Part shown: piece by piece, positions 16,131 through 26,600 of the stretch | How positions within the stretch are numbered: position 1 is the stretch's first letter | Layout: each line of letters opens with the position of its first letter | Assembly (NCBI RefSeq): GCF_014268755.2 | Contig: NZ_CP077093.1 | Coordinates: 3,956,001-4,020,000 of the forward strand | DNA: 64,000 bases | Source: Pseudomonas vanderleydeniana | Lineage (GTDB): Bacteria > Pseudomonadota > Gammaproteobacteria > Pseudomonadales > Pseudomonadaceae | Direction of reading: 5' to 3' | Translations under genes and position numbers: made by a program | The notes under the pieces: model-generated | The model's database searches: none | What the model was told of the DNA's origin: nothing | The model's input: the letters and a program-made list of their open reading frames with translations, nothing else

Positions 16131-17963
16131 TTAGACCGAAAGCAGGTCGACGGCATGCTGGCCGGCCTGGGCGTGTCGGGCACGATTGGCGTCATGGCTC
16201 TGTCCCTCGCCGTGCATCTCCGCCAGACGGGTGATGAACTCGTCGACGAACACCCGCATGTCGGCGCTGACTTCCTTGTTGCGGGTAATCAGGCGGTTGT
16301 AGCCGAACAGCGCCGGAATCGCGACGAACAGGCCCATGGCGGTCGCCAGCAAAGCCGCGGCCATGCCCGGGGCAATGGCGTTGATGTTGACGTCGCCGGC
16401 CATGGCCGTGCCGAGGAACACCACCATGATCCCCAGCACCGTACCGAGCAGGCCGATGTACGGGCCGCCGGCGATGGCGTTGGAGAGGGTCGAGAGCTTC
16501 GCGCCCAGTTGCTGGTTCTCCCGGGTACGCACGCCGTCCATGGAGCAGCGGATGGCCTCGATGGTGGCGGCCGATACCGATGAGGTGTCGGCGCCCTGGG
16601 CGCGACGGGTACGGATCTCCTTGACCGCGACCAGGTACAGGCGCCACAGCGAGGAATGCTCCAGGCGACGGGCCAGGTCCTGGTCGTCGGCGAACATTTC
16701 CAGGCGTGTGCCGACCTGGGCGAACTGCTCGCGGAAGGCCTCGTTGGCACGGCTGACGCGGCTCAGGGCGCGGTTCTTGCGGATCATGATGACCCACGAC
16801 TGCAGCATCATCAGCACCAGGATGGCGATGATCACCCAGGCGTCCGCCGGCACCGACTTGAGCAGGAAGCCCAGGCTGCCGAAGCCGAACCCGGATTGTT
16901 CCTCATCGGCGCCATAGGCGACCAGCTTCGACTCGGCGCCTTGCGCCGTGGCATCGGCCAGCAATGCAGCGGCCGGCCGCACGACCTTGGACAGGCGCAG
17001 CTCATCGATGGCGCCATTGAAGGCCGCGAAGGTGCTCGGCGCCGCAGACGGGTCGGCGGCCGGTACATCACCGCCCATGGCGATCGGCGAATTGAAGGCC
17101 GCCACTTCCTGGGCCAGGCTGGCGGTTTCACGACCGTTGACGAACACCGAGACCTTGCTGCCCTGGGCGGTCAGCGCCAGGTGCTGCCACTGGCCGGGAT
17201 TGAGCGGCTGGGTCGAGACGGCGCGCTGACCGTTGACCTCGACGAACGGCGTGCCCTGGCTGACACCGAGCAGAAAGGCATGACCCCCTTCACGACGAGC
17301 CATCAGCAGTTGATCACCCGAAGCCTGGTCCAGACGCACCCAGGCGCTCAGGGTGAAGGCACCCCCGGCGGTGTATTGCAGCGACGGGCTGGCCGGCAAC
17401 ATCAGCGGCTGTCCGTTGAACTGCAGGGCCCCGCCGATCACACCGTCGATGCGGCTGCCGGTGGCGTTCTGCGCGTTGTTGGAGAAGGCCGTGGCATCCT
17501 TGGCCGGTGTCCCCGGAGCCCCATCGAAGTGATAGACCGCCGTGTAGTTCGGCTCGAAGGCCAGTTGCCCATTGCTGGTGGCGGGTGCCTTCTGGTTGCC
17601 GTAGTACATCCAGATGTCCTGGCGCTGGCCGCCTTCGACCTTGGGCACATCGACCCAGATCAGCGCCATGCCCATCAGCGGGTCGAAGCTTTCGATCTGG
17701 TAGTTGAGCACGGTCTTGTCGTCGGCCGCGATGAAGCGCAGGTCCGAGCCGTCTTCCTTGACCCCGTCGAACGTGAAGTTGCCGGTGTGCAGGCGCACCA
17801 GCAGGCTGGTGCGGCCCAGGGCCTCGTTGATGGCCGCGCCCTGGGGCGTGGTGTCGACGGTGATCTGCTTGCGGTAATGCCAGTCGTCCTGCCACCAGGC
17901 CTGGGCAGTGGCCGGGAGCACGAAGCCCAGGCAGATCAACAGGGACACGATTAAGCGTGACAT
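16131..17963 (-). CDS. DUF2341/LamG periplasmic domain fused to ExbB/TolQ/MotA channel subunit
   Basis: This 610-residue fusion couples a sensor-like periplasmic region to a proton-channel subunit. A signal peptide (residues 1-22, ending TAQA) is followed by a DUF2341 domain (WYR-type WQDDWHYRKQITVDTTP and DIWMYYGN, about 23-140), then a LamG/concanavalin-like jelly roll (about 145-350, FTLSAWVRLDQASGDQLLMA, INELRLSK-like NGAIDELRLSK). The ExbB part has transmembrane helices at about 373-393, 495-515 (YIGLLGTVLGIMVVFLGTAM) and 531-552 (AALLATAMGLFVAIPALFGY). GGAGAA precedes the ATG at 17963. Ordinary ExbB is about 240 residues, so about 360 residues are added. LamG domains bind glycans or proteins, so ligand-gated channel activity or anchoring to the exported adhesin is an inference. 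Confidence 0.9.
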   Translation of the reverse strand: MSRLIVSLLICLGFVLPATAQAWWQDDWHYRKQITVDTTPQGAAINEALGRTSLLVRLHTGNFTFDGVKEDGSDLRFIAADDKTVLNYQIESFDPLMGMALIWVDVPKVEGGQRQDIWMYYGNQKAPATSNGQLAFEPNYTAVYHFDGAPGTPAKDATAFSNNAQNATGSRIDGVIGGALQFNGQPLMLPASPSLQYTAGGAFTLSAWVRLDQASGDQLLMARREGGHAFLLGVSQGTPFVEVNGQRAVSTQPLNPGQWQHLALTAQGSKVSVFVNGRETASLAQEVAAFNSPIAMGGDVPAADPSAAPSTFAAFNGAIDELRLSKVVRPAAALLADATAQGAESKLVAYGADEEQSGFGFGSLGFLLKSVPADAWVIIAILVLMMLQSWVIMIRKNRALSRVSRANEAFREQFAQVGTRLEMFADDQDLARRLEHSSLWRLYLVAVKEIRTRRAQGADTSSVSAATIEAIRCSMDGVRTRENQQLGAKLSTLSNAIAGGPYIGLLGTVLGIMVVFLGTAMAGDVNINAIAPGMAAALLATAMGLFVAIPALFGYNRLITRNKEVSADMRVFVDEFITRLAEMHGEGQSHDANRARHAQAGQHAVDLLSV

Positions 17964-17988
17964 GCGGTGGTTCTCCGTCAGTAAAGGG

Positions 17989-19605
17989 TCAGAAAGTCGC
18001 CTGCACACTGAAGTGCAGGCGTGAGTCGTATTTCTGGGTGTTCGGGCCGTCGAGCAGCGGGTAGCCCCAATCCAGGCTGCCGGACAGCCATTTGCTCAGG
18101 CTGGCGCGTGTCCCCAGGCCGACACTGGCCAGGCTGTATTCGTCCTCCTGCTCGGGCAGGGCTTTTTCCAGGGTCAGGCGCGCGCCTTCGGCGAAGGCAT
18201 AGAAACGCCACTCCTTGACGTAGCTGCCGACAAACCTGGCCAGCGAGGGCGTGCGCAGTTCCTGGGAAAACAGCATGCCGCTGTCGCCCGAGCGCTCGGC
18301 CGCCAGATAGCCGCGGACCGAGGTCGCGCCACCGGCGGAGAATTGTTCGTTGGAAACCAGGGGGCCGGACGCCAGTTGGAAAGACGCCTTGGACGCCGAC
18401 TGCCAGTCGCTGCTGAAGGTGTAGGTGTAATTCAGGTCGCCCTTGAGCACGGTGAAGCTGGGGCTGGCGCGATAGCGCTTGTAGTCGAACTCGTCGGCGT
18501 CGCTGCCATAGCCAAAGAAGCTGCGGGTCGCTGCCACCAGGTTCAGCCCCAGGCCGAGCTGCGAGCTTTCGGTATAGCGGTAGCCGTTGTAGCCAAAGGT
18601 CAGCGGCGCGTACTTGAGCGGGATCTGGTCACTGCTGTTGCCGAACTTCAGCTCTTCCTCGAAATCCTTGAAGTCCACGCCGATGGAGAACGAGTTGGCC
18701 CAGGCACCACTGGAAGGCAAGGTGTAGATGCCCGAGACGCCATAGGAGTGGCCCTTGCCGAGCATGTTGCTGCCGCCGATGGTGGCGACGTTGCTGTCGG
18801 ACTGGTAGCCGGAGAACTGCAGGGTCCAGCGTTCGGTCAGCGGTGCGCTGTAGGAGCCGGACCAGACCTTGGCGTTGCTCTGGTCCTCGGGGGCGGTGAA
18901 GTAGGTCAGCGAGACGCTGTGCCCCAGTTGCCAGAGGTTGTCGTAACCCAGGGAGGCGACTGCACGCAGCTCCTTGGTGTCGGCACTGTAGTCGTTGTTC
19001 AGCCCAAGACTGGCGTGCCAGGGGTTCTGGTCCTCGACCTGCAGGTCAACGTCCATGGTCCCGGGCCGTTGGCCTTCGCGCACCAGCGGCATGACCTGGC
19101 GACCGGCGCCCTTGTTGAGCGCCGCCAGCTCGCTCTGCACCTTGGCGAAATCCGGTACCTCACCCTCTTTCAGCGCCGGCACGTCCTCACGAATTTCCAC
19201 CGGCGAATAGTGTTTGGCGCCCACCACGCGCACCCGGCCAACCTTGGTTTCGCTGACCTGCAGGAAGACGATGCCGCCCTCGACCTTTTGCTCGGGCAGT
19301 TCGACGAACACCGACTGGTACCCCTTGGCCTGGTAGACCTTCTGCAGGGCATCACGGGCGCCTTCGATATCGGTCAGGGCCTTCTGCGGACCGAGGAACG
19401 GATAGACCGCTTCCTCGATGTCCCGGGCCTGCAGTACGGTGTTGCCGCGCACGACATATTCGTTGACGTCCACCAGACGGGCCACCGGTGCCTCCTCGGC
19501 AGCCAGTGGTCCGGCCAGCAGGGCCAGGACCAGGCCCGCACCGACCGGCCAGGCACGTCGTGCCCCTGCCGGTCGCGCCGTCTCTTTGAAGAACAGATGC
19601 TCCAC
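17989..19605 (-). CDS. pdtB: Two-partner secretion outer membrane translocator (TpsB, FhaC/ShlB family; PdtB-like)
   Basis: This protein of about 538 residues exports the huge adhesin encoded upstream. After a signal peptide (VGAGLVLALLAGPLAAEE) come two POTRA domains (about residues 45-210), with YVVRGNTVLQARDIEEAVYP and VRVVGAKHYSPVEIREDVPA. A 16-strand barrel follows, ending in HFSVQATF with a terminal Phe. The channel-plug L6 signature reads SVRGYLAAERSGDSG near residue 428. The GTG at 19605, 5 bases after GGGGG, is the best start; a TTG at 19623 is an alternative. It lies after the PhdA-like gene and before the exbB fusion gene. Order and family match P. aeruginosa PdtB (recalled). Confidence 0.93.
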   Translation of the reverse strand: MEHLFFKETARPAGARRAWPVGAGLVLALLAGPLAAEEAPVARLVDVNEYVVRGNTVLQARDIEEAVYPFLGPQKALTDIEGARDALQKVYQAKGYQSVFVELPEQKVEGGIVFLQVSETKVGRVRVVGAKHYSPVEIREDVPALKEGEVPDFAKVQSELAALNKGAGRQVMPLVREGQRPGTMDVDLQVEDQNPWHASLGLNNDYSADTKELRAVASLGYDNLWQLGHSVSLTYFTAPEDQSNAKVWSGSYSAPLTERWTLQFSGYQSDSNVATIGGSNMLGKGHSYGVSGIYTLPSSGAWANSFSIGVDFKDFEEELKFGNSSDQIPLKYAPLTFGYNGYRYTESSQLGLGLNLVAATRSFFGYGSDADEFDYKRYRASPSFTVLKGDLNYTYTFSSDWQSASKASFQLASGPLVSNEQFSAGGATSVRGYLAAERSGDSGMLFSQELRTPSLARFVGSYVKEWRFYAFAEGARLTLEKALPEQEDEYSLASVGLGTRASLSKWLSGSLDWGYPLLDGPNTQKYDSRLHFSVQATF

Positions 19606-19680
19606 ACCGCCCCCTTGATTCAAGAAATGGCCCCGCGCTGCCGGGGCTTCATGGCCGGGGCTGGCGCCCCTGGCGTTTGT

Positions 19681-20292
19681 TCAGTTGTTGGTGATCGCGA
19701 CCGCCGGATGCCGTGCCAGCCAGGTGTGCAGCAGGGCGAAGTTCAGGGAGAACTCCGGCATCTGCAGCAAGGCGCCGCAGAACAGTTCACCGACGATTTT
19801 CTGGATCAGCAGCACGGCCCGCGGGTTGTCCAGCAGCGTGGCGATGTCCTTGCTCAGGACGTTGAAGTTCCAGACCTTCTGGTTCAGGTCCAGGCCGACG
19901 AACCAGCGGAACAGCAGGTTGTAGTTGAGCTGCTCGTAGAGTTGCTGCTCACCGGGCACGGAATACAGCAGTTGCAGCAGGAGAATGTGCATGACCGTTT
20001 GCGGGGCGATCAGCATCTTCGCGTCGGCAGCGGCTGCCAGCAGAACCTCGCGGTGCTCGTCGAGCAGGTCATCGATCTGCGGCCGCAACAGCACCAGCGA
20101 ATGACCGGGAGGGATGTAGCTGGAGACCTCCTTCAAGGCGCCCTGCCAGTCTTCCTGGGACACGATCCAGACCCACGGCGCACCGTAGCGATAGACCGAC
20201 ACCGGCTTCTTGCGCGCCGCTTCGACGATCTTCGACAGGCGCTGGTCCAGCTCCTGCATGCCCACCTTCGAGTAGCGTTCCATAGTCCCCAT
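19681..20292 (-). CDS. phdA: PhdA-like protein: Phd antitoxin-type N terminus joined to an IS5 transposase-like segment
   Basis: This 203-residue protein begins with a Phd/YefM-like segment (VGMQELDQRLSKIVEAARKK then VSVYRYGAPWVWIVSQEDW, residues 9-50). No toxin gene lies beside it. The second half contains LYEQLNYNLLFRWFVGLDLN then QKVWNFNVLSKD (about residues 138-170), which closely follows the N-terminal domain of IS5-family transposases (LDYNLLFRWFVGL type); no catalytic DDE domain follows. GGGGAGG precedes the ATG. It sits between tpsA and tpsB, like P. aeruginosa PhdA, reported (from memory) to protect biofilm cells from phage-linked lysis. The fusion reading is mine; the molecular function is open. 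Confidence 0.85.
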   Translation of the reverse strand: MGTMERYSKVGMQELDQRLSKIVEAARKKPVSVYRYGAPWVWIVSQEDWQGALKEVSSYIPPGHSLVLLRPQIDDLLDEHREVLLAAAADAKMLIAPQTVMHILLLQLLYSVPGEQQLYEQLNYNLLFRWFVGLDLNQKVWNFNVLSKDIATLLDNPRAVLLIQKIVGELFCGALLQMPEFSLNFALLHTWLARHPAVAITNN

Positions 20293-20393
20293 GTCCTCCC
20301 CTCCAGCATTCCCTGCAACCGTTGGAAAACGGGGCCTGACGCCCCCTTGCCCGTTCTACATATCCAAGACAGGGCTGGCCTTGTGCTACCGAA

Positions 20394-20408
20394 CTTTTGT
20401 CACAAAAG
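20394..20408. promoter_or_regulatory. Palindrome upstream of phdA (candidate operator)
   Basis: CTTTTGTCACAAAAG is a perfect inverted repeat with 7-bp arms about 100 bases upstream of the phdA start. Phd-type antitoxins usually bind short palindromes in their own promoters, so autoregulation by PhdA is a testable possibility. Confidence 0.4.
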
Positions 20409-20474
20409 CTTCACTCCGCAGGAGGCATGGGGCGCAAAAACGGTGATGAACACGCTCAGAGGCAAGCACGACCC

Positions 20475-20500
20475 TTGTGGGAGCGGGCTTGCCCGCGAAG
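20475..20500. repeat. Single REP element
   Basis: TTGTGGGAGCGGGCTTGCCC followed by GCGAAG matches the arms of the REPIN at 9434-9520. Only a degraded partner (GCTTCGCGCAGCGCTCG near 20522) is visible, so this is a singlet or decayed REPIN. Confidence 0.75.
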
Positions 20501-20553
20501 ACGGCCTTGAGTTCGACAAAAGCTTCGCGCAGCGCTCGAAGAAACGGAGCGGC

Positions 20554-20580
20554 AAAAAAAGGGCGGCCACAAGGCCGCCC
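20554..20580 (-). terminator. Rho-independent terminator of the adhesin gene
   Basis: On the minus strand an 8-bp GC-only stem (GGGCGGCC / GGCCGCCC, loop 4 bases) is followed by seven T residues, about 20 bases after the tpsA stop codon. This is a textbook terminator. Confidence 0.88.
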
Positions 20581-20601
20581 GAGAGGAGGAACATCCAGTG
20601 G

Positions 20602-23600
20602 TCACAAGGTCAGGTTGCCCCGTTCTTCATCGGTCAGGCGCAACCTGGCCTGCTCGCTCAAGGGGCCTGCGCCCAGGACCTGGACCGGACTGTCGGGGTT
20701 GTAGGCTGGCGTATGGCTGGCGCTGTCGCGGCTCGGTGTAACCGGCTCGCTGCCGAAACCCAGCACCTCGACAGTGAAGACCGACGGCCGATCCTGCTTC
20801 GAGGCCTGCTGCTGCGCCCGCGCCGCGTCTTCGGCCGCCTGGGAGGCGGCGGCACCGGCGGAACTGGCGGCCGTCATGGCTCCGGTGTTGATCGAGGCGG
20901 TCATCGGCACACCCGAGGATTTGCCCTGGGTCTGGATGTTCGCCGCATTGACCACCTGCAGGGCCGCAATGTTGACGTTGCCCGACACGCGTATCCCCGC
21001 CTCGCCGGCATCGATCGTTCCCTGTGGCGCAATCAGGTCGATGTCGCCCGGTGCGATCTCGGGAATCGGATTGAGTGTCGCGATCCCTGCCCCGGTACTC
21101 GGTACCGATGGCGACAGGGTGACGTTGCCCCAATTGTCGTAGATCCGCTTGGGCGGCGTGTAGACCACGGTGGTCTTCGAACCGCGGCCGGCGTTGATAT
21201 CGCCGGCCGCCGACCAGGCCGCGATCGAACCACCGAAGGTGGTCATGATCCGGCTCTGGCCCAGCAGGATGCTGTCCAGGGAATAGAGCTGGATATTGCC
21301 GGAGCCCTGGGTGATGACCCCCGCCGTGGACGGTGGCGCCGCCCCCTCGATACCGAACACCTGGCCACCGCCCGGCGTGAGCATCTGGATATTGCCGCCG
21401 AAGTCGGTGTGTACCCCGGCCCCGCCGAACAGGGTGATATCGCCCTGGTAGGTGATCGGGTTGCCCGCCACGTCGGTCTGCGGGAACAGCAAGGCAATCG
21501 CCTCGCGACCACGAACATAGCTGCCCTGACGCGGCCCACCGACCTGGTTGTACTCGCGACCCGCCGCTTTCAGCTCGGCGAAGTAGACCTCGCGGGCGAA
21601 TATCCGTTGCTGTTCCGGCGACAGGGTCGCGTAGTAGAGCCGCGCCTGTTCGGCAGTGCCGCTAAAGCCGTAACGCTCGGCCAGCCAGGCGACCAGCTCG
21701 ACCTCGTAGGTCTTGGCCACCTTGCCGCCGCTCAGCGACTGGCCGGCCTGCGCCAGGTTGTCCGGGTTCAGGTAGGTCTGGACGAAACGTAGGTAGTCCA
21801 CCCCATTGGCCCCGAAGCCAGCCTGCATCACGATACTGGAGCCCGGGCGGCTATCGCCGGGGACCACCGCACCGATGCTGGTGATGCTGGCCTTGTCTTC
21901 CATCAGGATGTTTCGACCGGCCGTCAGCTCCAGGGTACCCGGCCCGGCCACCGTGAAGTTGCTGTAGAGAATGTCGCGGCCGGCGGAAACGATGGAGACG
22001 TCGTTCGGGTTGTTGTGCACGAACAGGTTGCCAGTGCTGGTGTACTTGTTGATATCGGTCATGCCCGAATCACTGCTGCCCAACGCGGTACCGCTGCTGA
22101 CGATATCGCGACCGGCCATCATCCAGACAGGGCCGGCGCCTTCGTACCAGGTCTGGCCGAGACGCGGGGTACCGGTCTGGAAGCTGATGATTCGACCGCT
22201 GGTGACGCCCAGCAGGTCCCCGTTGAGCGCATAGAAGCGTGAAGGGAGGCCATGTATGGGCATTTCGTTGGAGGCGGTTTCCGGACCAAAGGCGAACAGA
22301 GGCAATACCGCAGGTGCCTGGGCCAAATTGCCATCTGTCGACAGGTTATTGCCATTGACAACAACGCTGCCATTGATCAGGCCGGCAAATGCGGGGCGCC
22401 AGGGCGTTGCCATCGTTTCAGAAGCAGCGCCGGAACGGCTGACACTGAAGCCACTGGCATAGATGGAATCGCCGGCCAGAAATTGGAGTTCGCCGGTCAC
22501 CGAAGGCGCCAGCAGTAATGGAGCCCTGTAATCCAGATCTTTCAGTTGACTGCTCGCGGCCTTGCCGTAATAGAGACTGCCATTCGCCGCAATAGCCCGC
22601 AGGATAGACGGATAAACCACGGCAGCATCGGTTCCTGTCCCGTCAGTGTAAGGCGTCAGGTTGCCGCCGGCCGAGAACAGATCAATCGCCGTATGTTCGG
22701 TCCACAGGCTGAACCAGCTTTGCCCCATGCCATTGACGCCACCACGACTGAAAGGTGTAGCGTTCATCGATGAAGCCCGACCTGGGTCCTGTACGTTCTG
22801 TACAACCAGATCGCCAAGGGTCGACACACTGAATGTGGCGTCACCTGGAACCAGGGTCATGCCGCCAGCCGAGATGGCACGGGTGGAACGTGTCGGGTCA
22901 AGGGCTCGCACCTCACCTGGCGCCAGAAAGCCAACGCCAATGCCATATGTCAGCGCAACACTGCCCAGCGCCGCGCCAGCCAGTTGGGCATTTCCGCGCA
23001 GATCGACCAGCATGCCGTTCTGTTGTCCCAGGACGACGTCGCTGCCGGGGTTCAGAGCGCCACCCACACGCAGGCTCAGATCGCCACCGCCAGTCATCTG
23101 TACGCTACCGTCTGCGGCAACCCGCCCCGTACTGCCGACAGCCACCACCAGCCCCTGGCTACGCGGGTTGACCGACGAAGCCAGGACCGATCCGGACAGC
23201 GGATTCAAGATGCCTGCGTCACCGGCGACCTGGACATCGACATCGCCGCCTCCCAACGTTCCGAACCCAGTGAAACCCACCATCTGGTCAGCATTGCTAC
23301 CGCCCAACGCCGCGGTGTTGGTGTAGGTACCGAAGTTGATCCACCAGGCGGTTGGCTGTGCCTGCCCCCCCGTATTGACACTGCCGCTGCCCTGACGCCA
23401 GAGCCAGTTGCCAACATTGGCGGTGTCATAGCCCAGGTCAGCCGAGTTGGGCCGGCCCACGCCAGTCAAGACACGGTCCATGGTGTTACCGGTGAGATTA
23501 CCGCCCACCTTGAGGATCAGGTTGCCGCCGGAGTCCGGATACCAGGCACGGTAAACGCTGGTGGCACTGCCATTGACCAGGTCCTCGTAACCGCCAAAGG

Positions 23601-26600
23601 CATCACCCAGGACTGTTCCGCTCGTACCTCGCGCCCTGGCCTGGTTGTAGGGATCGTTGATGGAGGTGGCTGTCGATGAATGACCAGCGGTATAGACACC
23701 ATAAAGCGATTCCATTTTCAGATCGCCACCTGCCAGCAGCTCAAGATCTCCCGTACCGGTGCGGATCACGCTGAAGCGCTGGCTACCGGCGACCAACTGA
23801 GATTGACCGATCGCCTTGCAGAACGTGGGGTTTTCCGTGCAAAGCTCAGGATAACCAATGGCGTCAAAATCGATGGGTTGCCCGGCCAGGCTGGTATCAC
23901 CCGCCCAGTTCAGTGAACCCTCCTCGGTCCAGACATAGCTGGTGGCGGCCTTGCAGAACGTCGGGTTGTCCGTGCATAGCCCTGGGTAACCGATGGCATC
24001 AAAATCGATGGGTTGGCCAACCAGGCTCGTATCGCCAGCCCAGTTCAGCGAACCCTCCTCGGTCCAGACATAGCCGCCCGGCTTGGCCTTGCCAAACATT
24101 CCATAGTGCGTATCCGCAAGGTGCAGGTCACCGTTGACCGGGTGTGGCCGCACGATACGGCTGTCGGCTGCCTCGGTGTCGGCGCCTGCCACCAGGCGCA
24201 GCGACCAGGACTGCGAACCTTCGGCCAGCATCGGCGCAATGGCCCAGATCTGGCCCTGGCGACCGGAAACCTCGGGACGCAGTTGTATCGACTCCACGCC
24301 CGCCAACAGTTTTACGTCGGTACCCGAAGGAATCAGGGCGCCACGGGATAGAACCTGATTCCCGTTCAGGACAACGGTCTGCTTCGTACCTGCGACGCCC
24401 GGTAGAGGCACACCCCTGGGCCAGGTCAGCGCCTTGAAGTTGGCCGCCATCGGAAGAATGCTGCCGGCATCCAGTTGTGTACCCGCCGCCAAAGTCTGCG
24501 ACTGGCTCAACAACGTGCCGGCGGCGAACAGGACATTGCCCGAGGCATCGCGTACGTCTGCCGCCAAAACAGTTCCAGCCGGCAACGACAGAGCCTGATC
24601 GAGTACCGCCGACACCGGCAGACGGGTTCCAGATGCCAGTTGCAAGCCCTTTATCGGCAAGTCGTAGTTCAGAGTGACGCCACCCGGGAAAGTCGTGCCA
24701 TCGGCCAGCGTCACTCCGGCACCCGGAACGACAGTATCGCCGCCATTGATGTCGATGCCTGGCAGCAAGGTCCAGCCCTTGTCGTCCTGAGTCGCTGGTG
24801 GCGGAGCGAACCCATCGTTGATACTGCCGTAGATATTCAGGTCGCCACCTGCCCGGAAGGTCAGGCTGCCGACTTCACCCGAACCGTAGACCCCGGTCTT
24901 CCGGGTGTTCGGATTCACACTGGCATAGCGATAGCCCGACAGGTCGATATCACCTTGCACCACCAGGTCGCCGTCCGGCGTCGCGCTGACGATCTCCACC
25001 CCGGGACGCAGATGGAAGGCGTCGGCGTAGGTGGCGTTGTTCAGGCCCGCCAGCTTGCCCTGCATCAGGCTGCTATTGGCCAGGGCCGCATTGATGAACG
25101 CGGTGCTCTGCAGGTGCTTGGCGTCCAGGTAGGCCTGGTCGATGATCTGGTAGGGACGGCCGCTGGCCGCCGGGTCGGTACCGTAGGCCGCATCGTCATA
25201 GCGCCAGGTACCGTTGACGGCAATCGAGCGTGCCCCCTGGATGGTCAACGGGCCGCTGGCATCGATGGCAATATCGCCGCCGGTGACGCCGCCCAGGCGC
25301 GGAGCGTTCAGTTCCAGGGTGCCACGAGCGCGGCCATCGTTCTGTCCCGGCAGGTTGCCCAGGGCCACATCGGTGCCGTGGCGCAGGTCGATACGCGCAC
25401 CACTGCCCAGGGTCAACTGCCCATTACCCGAATTGAGTTCGACGATCGCCCGGTTCGGCGAATCGATGATCTTGCCGTAGCTGTCGACCCGCAGGCGGGT
25501 GCCGTGGGCATCGAGTACCGCACTGCCATCAAGGGTCAGGCCATTCTTCGCCGACAGCCGAATACTGCCGACCCGCTCACCGCTCGCATCGACGGTGCCG
25601 TTCACACGCAGGCTGCCGTTGTCGATGGAGACGGTCACGTCCCCCGCCTTGAGTCCGTCGCCAATGGTCAGGTCACCCTGCTTGAGCTGGAAGCTGCGCG
25701 AGCCCGTGACCTGCCCGTCGTTCAGACGCTGGTTGAGGGCGGCGAACTGTTCAGTGAGCGTCCCTGTCGTACCCAGTCGTTGGGCCTGGATCTCGACACC
25801 CCCAGCCGTGTAAGGCATCAGGGTGCCGCCCGCGTCGTAATAGCCGCTGCTGGAACCCAGGATTCGCCCCTGCAGGTCAACGATGCCGGCCAACGCATCC
25901 AGGGCCACCGCACTCAGGGTTCCGGCCTGGTTGTACTTGGCCGACAGATCGATACGCGAGCCCGAGGCCTGATGGATATTGCCGTTGCGACTCTCCAGCT
26001 TGACGCTGCCACCCCAGCCGTACTTGGTCACATCGTTGAAGACGATGGCCCGCCCGGCCACGTCGATCAGTGCGTCATCCGTCAACACCACATCGCCGGT
26101 CGCCCCCAGGCTGACCTTGCCACTGGGCAGGACCACGGCGCTGGCCAGGCGGATGCTGCTGCCCTGCAGGGCCAACTCGGCGCCCTGCCCCTTCACCTCG
26201 CCAACGACGGCCCCCGACGACGAGACATCGATCGCACCACCGGCAGTGATGCGGTTCACTGAACCTGCCTCCCCGGTCATCAGTGGTGTCAGGATGTTCA
26301 GGTTGCCGCCGCTGTACTGGAAGCCCTTGCCCGCCTCGTAGGCGCCCTGGCTCTGGTAGACCGAAAGACTGCCCTTGTGGTTGGCGGTGATGCGCTCGCT
26401 GGCATTGAGATTGACGTTGGTGAAACCCAGTACCAGGCGGTCGAAGCTTTTCACGGTATTGGGCTGGGCGAAGTCGCCGTAACCGAACTCGATGCGTTCG
26501 GCCTTGATATCCAGGCGTCCGCTGCCGGTTCCCGCCCCACCGGCGATCACCGAACCGGCCGGTTTGTCCGAACCCTGCCAAATCAGGTTGGCGGTATGAA

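Larger units (their letters stand above)
20293..20601. other. Intergenic region between phdA and tpsA
   Basis: About 310 bases without a gene. From the tpsA side it holds the tpsA terminator (20554-20580), a lone REP (20475-20500), and a 15-bp palindrome (20394-20408), then the presumed promoter and ribosome-binding site of phdA. The strong terminator implies that phdA-tpsB form a transcript separate from tpsA. Confidence 0.5.

Noticed and set aside
18343..21792. 1149-codon open frame on the + strand, antisense to tpsB, phdA and the end of tpsA
   Set aside because: It spans three well-supported minus-strand genes and their intergenic gaps, has no coherent domain, and is explained by high third-position GC that removes stops from the antisense frame.
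23812..24072. CRISPR-like repeat
   Set aside because: Only two copies, in frame within a coding gene, with no spacers and no cas genes.
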